Below are positions 1-4,989 of a stretch of 5,594 bases of DNA, in pieces. This DNA comes from Acidobacteriota bacterium (GTDB lineage: Bacteria > Acidobacteriota > Blastocatellia > Pyrinomonadales > Pyrinomonadaceae). Position 1 is the stretch's first letter; each line of letters opens with the position of its first letter. Position numbers and translations under genes: made by a program. The stretch spans positions 1 through 5,594 of the forward strand of contig JADYZI010000131.1 in assembly GCA_020853255.1 (NCBI GenBank), read 5' to 3'. Below the pieces are notes generated by a model. The model saw only the letters and a list, made by a program, of their open reading frames with translations, was not told where the DNA came from and ran no database searches.

Positions 1-1
1 G

Positions 2-916
2 AACGCCGAGGCGTATTTTTCGGCTGATGGCAAGAAGCTGTCGTTCCAATCAAAACGCGACGGGCGCGGCTGTGACCAGATCTATACGATGAACATTGAC
101 GGCTCGAACGTAAAGATGGTATCGAACGGCGACGGCCGCACGACTTGCGCTGTCTATTTCAAGAACGATAAACGCGTTCTTTACGGCTCGACCCATCTCG
201 GCGGCAAGGAATGCCCGCCGAACCCGGATTTTTCAAAAGGCTATGTTTGGGCGATCTACCCGACCTATGACATTTTTTCGGTCAAAGCAGACGGCTCTGA
301 CCTGAAACAGATGACCAACAACCCGGGCTACGACGCCGAAGCGACGCTGTCGCCGAACGGCAAGAAGATCGTTTTTACCTCGGAGCGTGACGGCGACCTG
401 GACATCTATACGATGGACACGAACGGCAAGAACGTAAAGCGTCTGACCGATGAACTCGGCTACGACGGCGGGCCGTTCTTTTCACCGGACGGAAAACAGA
501 TCGTTTATCGCGCCTCGCACCCGAAAACGCCTGAGGATGTTAAACGGTATAAAGACCTTCTCGCCCAGCACCTGATCGTGCCGACGACCTTTGAACTTTG
601 GGTAATGAATGCCGACGGTTCGAACAAACGCCAGGTGACCAAGCTCAATGCCGCGAGCTTTGCACCGTACTTTACACCCGACGGCAAGAAGATAATTTTC
701 TGCACGAATTACTTTGCCACCGATCCGCGAAAGCGAAACTTTGACCTGGCGCTGATCAACGTTGACGGCACCGGCCTGGAACGCGTTACGTTCAACGAGA
801 CGTTTGACGGTTTCCCGATCTTTTCGCCGGACGGCAAGAAGCTCGTCTTTGCCTCAAACCGCAATGCGGAGAAAGAAGGCGATACGAATGTGTTTATCGC
901 TGACTGGGTGAACTAG
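2..916 (+). CDS. PD40/TolB-like beta-propeller protein, 5' end outside the window
   Basis: The reading frame is already open at base 2, so the true start lies upstream; the first ATG in the window (89) falls inside a propeller blade and is not the start. The 304 visible residues form about six WD40-like (PD40) blades. Each begins with a variant of FSPDGKKIVF and ends with a strand such as DIYTMDTNGKNVKRLT. Clear blade starts are YFSADGKK, TLSPNGKK, FFSPDGKQ, YFTPDGKK and IFSPDGKK. The second and fourth visible blades carry long loop insertions, and the frame closes cleanly after the last blade (FIADWVN). The family resembles the C-terminal propeller of TolB. Such proteins are usually periplasmic or surface protein-interaction scaffolds, but the export signal, if any, is outside the window. 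The specific partner is unknown. An intact 3' end and repeated motifs make the family call firm; the function is inference. Confidence 0.9.
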   Translation, partial: NAEAYFSADGKKLSFQSKRDGRGCDQIYTMNIDGSNVKMVSNGDGRTTCAVYFKNDKRVLYGSTHLGGKECPPNPDFSKGYVWAIYPTYDIFSVKADGSDLKQMTNNPGYDAEATLSPNGKKIVFTSERDGDLDIYTMDTNGKNVKRLTDELGYDGGPFFSPDGKQIVYRASHPKTPEDVKRYKDLLAQHLIVPTTFELWVMNADGSNKRQVTKLNAASFAPYFTPDGKKIIFCTNYFATDPRKRNFDLALINVDGTGLERVTFNETFDGFPIFSPDGKKLVFASNRNAEKEGDTNVFIADWVN

Positions 917-1011
917 CTCACGGGGACGTTTCAGCTGTTTTTCAATTGCCTTTAGCTATAAGAGACTGTGCCAGCCACCAATTCGGCCGCGAAGCGGCGA
1001 CTAGAAGGTGG

Positions 1012-1030
1012 CCAGATGCGAAGCTTCTGG
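1012..1030. repeat. Hairpin capped by GCGAAGC
   Basis: CCAGA (1012-1016) pairs with TCTGG (1026-1030), and inside a T-T mismatch sits GCGAAGC (1018-1024), a heptamer known to fold as an unusually stable single-stranded DNA mini-hairpin with a GAA loop. The same heptamer occurs at 989-995 in the adjacent stem, and its reverse complement GCTTCGC occurs at 1154-1160. The stability of the heptamer is established knowledge; any role here is inference. Confidence 0.6.
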
Positions 1031-1118
1031 ACAGTGAAAACGTATCGGTATTTGCCCTGATGGGGCAAAAAGGTGACCTTTTCGCACCTTCAGTGCGATA
1101 GATCGATCTCGGCGTCCA

Positions 1119-1137
1119 CCAGACGTTTCACGTCTGG
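1119..1137. repeat. Perfect 7-bp hairpin with TTTCA loop
   Basis: CCAGACG (1119-1125) and CGTCTGG (1131-1137) are exact reverse complements around the 5-nt loop TTTCA. It is the strongest single stem in the hairpin chain upstream of dapF. The neighbouring stem at 1082-1098 has a very similar loop, CTTCA, which hints that the two share an origin or a recognition feature. Confidence 0.7.
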
Positions 1138-1231
1138 CTACTTTCTGTAGGCGGCTTCGCCGCTCGGAATCCGAAGGATGACAATACAAACCTTCACATT
1201 TTCGATCTGATGCGAAGGACAAACCCCAACG

Positions 1232-2083
1232 ATGATCCCATTCTGCAAGTTCCACGGTTTTGGTAATGATTACATCGTTATCGAAAGAGCATTGATCCCG
1301 GCCGGCGTTGACTTGACGCAGTTGGCCAGGGCGATATGTCATCGGCATACCGGCGCCGGCGGCGACGGCATTGCGGTGATCGAAAAACTGCAGGACGATG
1401 CCGCCGATTTCTTTTGCGGGATCGTCAATCCGGACGGCAGCATAGCCGGTTTTTCCGGTAACGGAACACGCTGTGCGGTCGCGTATATTTATTACAAGCG
1501 GCTTTGGACTGGTCCGGTTTTGCGGCTCAAAACAAGAAGCGGCATCAAGAATTTTCGCACGATCAAAGCGGACGAGACGGGTCATTATCAATTTGAGGCT
1601 GAGATCGGACAGCCCGATTTTACAAGTGCCGGTGTGCCTGTACTGTCGCCCGGCCTGAGCGAATCGGTCATCGATCTTCCCGTTGAAGCAGCCGGGCGGA
1701 CGCTTGCGATGTCCTGTGTTAATGTCGGCAATCCGGTTGCGATCACTTTCGTTGACAATTTTGAATTTGACTGGCGGCTCTACGGCAGGGAGCTCGAAAC
1801 ACACCCAGTATTTCCCGAAAAGGCCAACATCGTGTTTGTAAAGATCATCGACCGCGAAAATATCGAGATCCGGATATGGGAGCGGGCCGCGGGCGAAACC
1901 TCGTCTTCCGGCACCTGCTCAAGCGGTGCGGCGGTACTCGCGGCATTTACAGGCCGTACAGACAGGCGCGTTTCTGTCCACGCGGTTGGCGGTACAACTG
2001 AATTCCTTTGGCGCGACGACGGTGAGATGCTGATCACGGGCCGCGCCGATCTGTCCTATTGCGGCGAATGGCCTTCGTCATAG
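1232..2083 (+). CDS. dapF: Diaminopimelate epimerase-family protein with Ser at both catalytic Cys positions
   Basis: The 283-residue protein has near-normal DapF length (E. coli 274) and the two-lobed family pattern. FHGFGNDYIVIE lies at the N-terminus with conserved Asn12; NPDGS and SGNGTRC at 66-81; VGNP at 165-168; Asn199; and WER followed by GETSSSGT at 216-228. DapF interconverts LL- and meso-diaminopimelate in the cytoplasm for lysine and peptidoglycan, using a pair of cysteines as acid and base. Here the first, normally CGNG, is Ser75 (codon TCC, 1454-1456), and the second, normally GETxxCG, is Ser226 (TCC, 1907-1909). Cys81 and Cys229 lie nearby but not at the aligned positions, and the usual His after GNP is Val169. 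The ATG at 1232 fits the family N-terminus, with GAAGGA 12 nt upstream. Family membership is firm; the true substrate is uncertain. It could be a Ser-using epimerase of this lineage or a relative acting on another amino acid. Confidence 0.88.
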   Translation: MIPFCKFHGFGNDYIVIERALIPAGVDLTQLARAICHRHTGAGGDGIAVIEKLQDDAADFFCGIVNPDGSIAGFSGNGTRCAVAYIYYKRLWTGPVLRLKTRSGIKNFRTIKADETGHYQFEAEIGQPDFTSAGVPVLSPGLSESVIDLPVEAAGRTLAMSCVNVGNPVAITFVDNFEFDWRLYGRELETHPVFPEKANIVFVKIIDRENIEIRIWERAAGETSSSGTCSSGAAVLAAFTGRTDRRVSVHAVGGTTEFLWRDDGEMLITGRADLSYCGEWPSS

Positions 2084-2086
2084 GAC

Positions 2087-2103
2087 CGACAGGCGGCCTG
2101 TCG
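2087..2103. terminator. Convergent-gene hairpin, possible bidirectional terminator
   Basis: CGACAGG (2087-2093) and CCTGTCG (2097-2103) form a perfect 7-bp stem with a 3-nt CGG loop. It fills most of the 27-bp gap between the stop codons of dapF and the convergent NTF2-like gene, which is where a shared terminator belongs. No T-run follows the stem directly on either strand, so factor-independent termination is not proven. It could also be another dispersed palindrome like those upstream of dapF. Confidence 0.45.
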
Positions 2104-2110
2104 TACCGGT

Positions 2111-2653
2111 CTATTTTCTGCTTTTCAGATATTCCTTCGGGATCGGATGTTCGGCCGATTCCTGCTGCCAGAAGATGTTTATTACCCACCAGCGTTTGCC
2201 GTCATTCATAAGCTGAAAGCTGTTTATGCCCCGCATGAAAGGCGTTTTGTCGTCCTTTTTCCGAAAGGATTCATAGGTCGAAAATACCTGGGCAATATTG
2301 CCGAACTGATCAACTCGCCGTGCCATTTCGCGTTCGTGAAAACCATTCTTTTCCAAAACCGGGCCGCTGCGGGTGATATAGTCTTCTGGCGTCAAATACC
2401 GGGCACCCGTCACACCGGTTTGCGCGTTCTTTCCTGACGGGATCAGCTTCGCGTCTGGATGGAACAGCGATCGAAAGCGGTCCCAATCGCGCTTTTGTCC
2501 GGCGTCGCCTGAAATAACTTCATAAACGGCCTTCATGATCGCACCGATAGAACCGACATCCGCCGGGCTGGCTTCCTTCGCGGCCGGAGCCTGTGCGGCG
2601 GCGGCTATTGTGAAGGAAAGAAGGGACACAAAAAGCAAAATTGTCTTTTTCAT
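2111..2653 (-). CDS. Secreted NTF2-like (SnoaL/DUF4440-type) protein
   Basis: The product has 180 residues. Residues 1-22 are a clear signal peptide: MKK, a hydrophobic stretch rich in L, F and V, then AAAAQA as the likely cleavage region. A low-complexity Ala/Pro/Glu linker precedes a domain of about 130 residues (38-165) that fits the NTF2-like fold. It starts with a helix (IGAIMKAVYEVISG), continues with RDWDRFRSLFHPDAKLIPSG, and ends with the strands INSFQLMNDGKRWWVINIFWQQE. NTF2-like domains form small cone-shaped pockets and can be enzymes, ligand binders or accessory and immunity proteins; nothing here fixes the activity. The protein should be periplasmic or secreted. Its ATG overlaps the TGA of the upstream nuclease frame (ATGA, 2650-2653), which implies co-transcription and translational coupling. 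No strong ribosome binding site is visible of its own, in keeping with coupling. The fold is fairly sure; the function is unknown. Confidence 0.8.
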   Translation of the reverse strand: MKKTILLFVSLLSFTIAAAAQAPAAKEASPADVGSIGAIMKAVYEVISGDAGQKRDWDRFRSLFHPDAKLIPSGKNAQTGVTGARYLTPEDYITRSGPVLEKNGFHEREMARRVDQFGNIAQVFSTYESFRKKDDKTPFMRGINSFQLMNDGKRWWVINIFWQQESAEHPIPKEYLKSRK

Positions 2654-3549
2654 GAAGTTGTCTTACGTCTGAAAAGTATCTTGGTTTCAAAGTTTATATG
2701 ACCAGCCGACCTGAGCTCGGTCCGCGTTTCAAGCCGGTCCTGCACATCCTTTGGCAGTAAAGCAAAAAAGTCGTAGCCCGTCTTTTCCTCGATCGCACGA
2801 ATGCTTGTTCGAAATCTCTCCCAACCGCCTTTCTCGATGCCGTCAATGTTGGGCATATCGACGGCGATTACGCGGATGCGTTCGTCTATTTCGGTCCGCC
2901 CGCGCGGCATAACGACAATTATCTTCCAACAATTCGTCGGTGCGGCGACACGGTTCTTCAATATTTCCTTTGTTCCATACACGCCCGCTATTTGATAAAC
3001 ATCAAACCCGCGCCGCGCCTGGCCGCGGGCATAAGATTCAAGCTTTTCCCACGGATACTGGTTCAACGCCGACGTTTGAGGGATTATATTCGTCATCAAA
3101 AACGTTTCCTCGTTTAGCTTTACACTGCCGAATCGGTCCGCGCTTGGGACCATGTGGCCGCGATCATATCCGCTGCCTGAATAGTCAGAGTAGGAGATGC
3201 GATTGAACCAAGCGGGCAGTCGCGGGTCGGGGCGGAAATCCGGTCGCGGCAGCGACGGCCCAAGATCGGCCCTGGTCGTTCGCCACGAGACCCAACTCGG
3301 CGTTCCGCGGGTGTTGTTGTAGGAAATGACCGATCCTTCACCAACGATCAGGAAATTATCCGCTTCCCTCTCATTCGCATTCGACGGGTTGCCGAAAAAC
3401 AGTTAAACGCCTGCGCGGGCCTGATCGGGCGTTTGCGGGCCCTCTTGCGTTTTGCCTTGACGCTCCGGTTCACGAAAGCTTGAGCAACCGGCGGCGAATA
3501 CAGCCCAAATTAGCAAACAGACAAGATATCTGCGACAACTGCGATCCAT
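2650..3549 (-). pseudogene. DNA/RNA non-specific endonuclease (NUC1/EndoG family) lipoprotein, split by one in-frame stop
   Basis: Reading from the ATG at 3549, the frame encodes a lipoprotein signal (hydrophobic residues 9-20, then AAGC with Cys22 as lipidation site) and a polar Gln/Pro linker. A TAA stop follows at codon 49 (3403-3405), and the same frame then continues without a break to 2650. The continuation is a full nuclease domain. It starts LFFGNPSNAN, has TRGTPSWVSW, the DRGH motif at residues 129-132 (catalytic His132), and the metal-ligand Asn163 and Glu171 (NQYPWEKLE) at the spacing seen in NucA/Serratia-type nucleases. No ATG, GTG or TTG lies between the stop and the ATG at 3153. 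That ATG is immediately after His132, so a restart there would lack the active site. Proteins of this family cut single- and double-stranded DNA and RNA outside the cytoplasm. The break could be a genuine mutation, a base-calling error or recoding; everything downstream looks undecayed. Its 3' end overlaps the NTF2-like gene by four bases. Confidence 0.82.
3403..3405 (-). other. In-frame TAA interrupting the nuclease gene
   Basis: On the minus strand the codons read GCA GGC GTT TAA CTG TTT TTC GGC. Homologous nucleases in this position usually read V-x-L-x-x-GNPS, so the stop sits exactly where one variable residue belongs. A single substitution (for example TAA from CAA or AAA) would restore one continuous 299-residue protein. 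No frame change is needed, because lipoprotein leader and nuclease domain are in the same frame. Confidence 0.85.
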
Positions 3550-3600
3550 CACGACCAAGTCTAACAGAGCCGGCCCACTGCGTCTTCGCCGAAAGCTCGA

Positions 3601-3619
3601 GGCTGAGGGCTGAGAGCTG
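3601..3619. repeat. Short GGCTGAG direct repeats
   Basis: GGCTGAG occurs twice head to tail (3601-3607 and 3608-3614), followed by a partial third copy AGCTG (3615-3619). AGCTC at 3594-3598 and GAGCT at 3614-3618 also form an inverted pair around the array. It resembles a degenerate simple repeat rather than a protein-binding operator, and lies about 50 bp upstream of the nuclease start on the divergent side. Confidence 0.5.
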
Positions 3620-3683
3620 TTGGCTACTCATTAAAAGAGAGGATGTCAAAAATTTTGATCGACTCCATAATAAAGGCGATTTG

Positions 3684-3759
3684 AACGCGGATGGGGCAGA
3701 TCGAGCGGATTTTCACGAATCTATCTGTCTTGATCCGCTCGATCCGCCTGATCCGTGTT
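3684..3759. repeat. Large inverted repeat built from 9-mer units
   Basis: The arms 3684-3710 and 3733-3759 are 27 bases each, and 23 of 27 positions are reverse-complementary, with the 12 bases nearest the loop (3699-3710 against 3733-3744) matching perfectly. The loop is 22 nt. Each arm consists of three 9-base units. On the right they are GATCCGCTC (3732-3740), GATCCGCCT (3741-3749) and GATCCGTGT (3750-3758); on the left the complementary units contain GCGGAT, GCAGAT and GCGGAT. The element lies between two divergent gene starts, so it does not terminate either neighbour. It looks like a dispersed palindromic element of the GCGGAT/ATCCGC type; from memory, similar intergenic repeats occur in several soil phyla, but I cannot verify that here. 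Confidence 0.8.
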
Positions 3760-3882
3760 AAAGAGTGCCTTGATTCCTACGTCTTTTAGGCTGTTCAGAT
3801 GCCTTCGATCAGCCTTTGCCGCGCGTCCATTGATATTCCTCTTCGATCCTAGGGCAAAGTCGCAAACGCGTTGAGGAAAAGA

Positions 3883-3888
3883 TAGAAT
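3883..3888 (+). promoter_or_regulatory. Candidate -10 element of rlmN, possible leaderless start
   Basis: TAGAAT matches the sigma-70 -10 consensus TATAAT at five of six positions and ends 7 nt before the rlmN ATG, so transcription would begin at or next to the start codon. The only purine-rich Shine-Dalgarno-like stretch, GAGGAAAA (3873-3880), is 15 nt from the ATG, too far for typical use. No good -35 box is seen at the right distance, so this remains tentative. Confidence 0.3.
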
Positions 3889-3895
3889 TTAGACA

Positions 3896-4984
3896 ATGCC
3901 GGACCGACCGCACTTGACGGGCTATTCACGCATGGAACTCATCGCTCTGTTTGAAGAGATGGGCGAACCGCGTTACCGCGCCGATCAGGTCTTTCGCGGC
4001 CTGCACGAGCGGCGGCTGACGTCGTTTGATGCAATGACAGATCTGCCAAAAGCATTAAGGGAACAACTGACTGAAACGGCGGATGCCTCGACGTTGAAGA
4101 TCGAATCACGATACACGTCCGTTGACGGAACGCGGCGTTTTCTGATGCGAACGCTCGACGGCAATCCGGTCGAGGCAGTCTTTATCCCGACCGAAAATCG
4201 CGACACGATCTGTTTCTCGTCCCAATCCGGCTGTGCCCTGGACTGCGATTTTTGTCTGACGGCAAAGCTGGGGCTGTTAAAGAACCTGACCGCGGGTGAG
4301 ATAATCGAACAGATCATACTTGTTCTAAATGACGTTTACGGCGTGGGCGGCGAAACCCCGCACGGGACTAATCTGGTTGCGATGGGCGAAGGTGAGCCAT
4401 TTATGAATTTCAAGAATCTCACCAAAGCGATCGAGATCATGGCTGATGAAAAAGGCCTTTTCATCGTGCCGGGCCGGATCACGGTCTCGACCGCCGGGGT
4501 TGTGCCGAAGGTCCATGAATTTGCCGCGTTGGAGCGGCGGCCAAATTTGGCCATCTCACTTTCGGCGGCAAACGATGAGCTGCGCGACCGGATAATGCCG
4601 GTCAACAAACGCTGGCCCATAAACGAACTGCTCTCGGCGGCGAAGGATTTTGAAAAAACGCTCAAACGCGGCGAGCGATTTACTTTTGAATACGTTTTGC
4701 TCGGCGGCGTAAACGATTCGGACACTCAGGCCGAAGAATTGGCCCGCCTGATCAGGCGGCATGATCTGCGAAAGGTAAAGGTCAACCTGATCCCGCATAA
4801 CCCGGCAGAACAATTGGAATATCAGCCCTCAACGCCCGAACAGGTAAAGCGATTCAAAGCGATCCTTGAATCAAACGGCGTCTCGGCTTACGTCCGCACA
4901 CCGCGCGGCCGCGATATTTATGCAGCTTGCGGACAATTGGCGGCCAAGCAGGAACCGAATCTCGTTCAGATCGCCAAGCGATAA
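3896..4984 (+). CDS. rlmN: Dual-specificity 23S rRNA A2503 / tRNA A37 C2-methyltransferase RlmN
   Basis: The 362-residue protein is a complete radical-SAM methyltransferase of normal RlmN length. It adds a methyl group to C2 of A2503 in 23S rRNA and of A37 in some tRNAs, in the cytoplasm. The N-terminal helical domain (about 1-70) includes YRADQVFRGLHE and FDAMTDLPKALRE. The radical-SAM core carries the 4Fe-4S triad C113-x3-C117-x2-C120 (CALDCDFC) inside SSQSGCALDCDFCLTA. Conserved Cys106 and Glu93 (VEAVFIP) match E. coli Cys118 and Glu105. The methyl-carrying cysteine is Cys345 in RTPRGRDIYAACGQL. The SAM-binding motif usually written GMGEP is GEGEP here (164-168), a small variation. Ser-Leu-Ser-Ala-Ala and NLIPHNP near 221-303 are also typical. 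The ATG at 3896 gives a normal N-terminus; Met13 is a possible alternative start. The next gene follows after 5 nt, so the two are probably co-transcribed. Confidence 0.96.
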   Translation: MPDRPHLTGYSRMELIALFEEMGEPRYRADQVFRGLHERRLTSFDAMTDLPKALREQLTETADASTLKIESRYTSVDGTRRFLMRTLDGNPVEAVFIPTENRDTICFSSQSGCALDCDFCLTAKLGLLKNLTAGEIIEQIILVLNDVYGVGGETPHGTNLVAMGEGEPFMNFKNLTKAIEIMADEKGLFIVPGRITVSTAGVVPKVHEFAALERRPNLAISLSAANDELRDRIMPVNKRWPINELLSAAKDFEKTLKRGERFTFEYVLLGGVNDSDTQAEELARLIRRHDLRKVKVNLIPHNPAEQLEYQPSTPEQVKRFKAILESNGVSAYVRTPRGRDIYAACGQLAAKQEPNLVQIAKR

Positions 4985-4989
4985 ACATT

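Larger units (their letters stand above)
974..1174. repeat. Chain of consecutive short hairpins
   Basis: Inverted repeats follow one another with little space. They are GCCACC 974-979 / GGTGGC 1007-1012, enclosing GCCGC 986-990 / GCGGC 994-998; CCAGA 1012-1016 / TCTGG 1026-1030; TTTGCCC 1051-1057 / GGGCAAA 1063-1069; AAGGTG 1070-1075 / CACCTT 1085-1090, which competes with TCGCAC 1082-1087 / GTGCGA 1093-1098; CCAGACG 1119-1125 / CGTCTGG 1131-1137; GCGGC 1151-1155 / GCCGC 1159-1163; and TCGG 1164-1167 / CCGA 1171-1174. The stems have different sequences, so this is not a simple tandem repeat. None is followed by a T-tract, so a classical intrinsic terminator is not shown. It may be a cluster of dispersed REP-like palindromes; that is inference and needs a genome-wide search. 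Confidence 0.75.
917..1231. other. Intergenic gap between the propeller gene and dapF, hairpin-rich
   Basis: This 315-bp stretch separates two genes on the same strand. I see no plausible gene in it on either strand. Bases 917-973 show nothing clear, and no hairpin with a T-run follows the propeller stop codon. Bases 974-1174 carry a chain of short inverted repeats, described separately. Bases 1175-1231 are the only unstructured DNA before dapF and must hold its ribosome binding site (GAAGGA at 1214-1219, 12 nt before the ATG) and possibly a promoter, though no convincing -35/-10 pair is visible. Confidence 0.7.
3550..3895. other. Divergent intergenic region with several repeat structures, no gene
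   Basis: This 346-bp gap lies between the starts of the nuclease frame (-) and rlmN (+), so it must contain both upstream regions. No convincing gene is present; the open frame across it on + runs into the inverted repeat and yields a DPLDPPDPC-like tail, an artefact of the 9-mer repeats. It holds GGCTGAG direct repeats (3601-3614), a dyad TCAAAA-A-TTTTGA (3646-3658), the large inverted repeat at 3684-3759, a possible hairpin AGGCTG (3788-3793) / CAGCCT (3810-3815), and a widely spaced CTTTGCC (3814-3820) / GGCAAAG (3853-3859) pair. Confidence 0.65.

Noticed and set aside
974..1174. CRISPR array, integron attC site or tandem repeat
   Set aside because: There is no repeated unit of constant length with unique spacers, no attC core sites, and the stems differ in sequence.
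1178..1206. Promoter for dapF with ATGACA (1178-1183) as -35 and TTCGAT (1201-1206) as -10
   Set aside because: The -35 is acceptable, but the -10 matches only about half of the consensus; not strong enough to list as a feature.
1001..1804. A 267-codon open frame on the minus strand opposite dapF and the hairpin region
   Set aside because: It is antisense to a clear dapF, runs into the hairpin DNA and has no recognisable domain or ribosome binding site; it is open because of codon bias on the other strand.
2650..3153. A separate 167-residue protein starting at the ATG at 3153
   Set aside because: The Met follows the catalytic His of DRGH inside the nuclease domain; the domain continues upstream in the same frame, so this is an internal methionine.
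3480..3761. A 93-codon open frame on the plus strand
   Set aside because: It is opposite the nuclease leader, crosses the repeats and ends in a DPLDPPDPC tail created by the 9-mer repeat; it has no protein-like composition.
3814..3859. CTTTGCC / GGCAAAG inverted repeat before rlmN as operator or riboswitch
   Set aside because: The spacer is 32 nt and the arms are 7 bases; this can arise by chance and no riboswitch core is recognised.
4927..4989. Earlier ATG at 4927 as the start of the membrane protein
   Set aside because: It lies within rlmN and would add a polar extension before the membrane helix; the ATG at 4990 puts the helix at the N-terminus and gives normal operon spacing.
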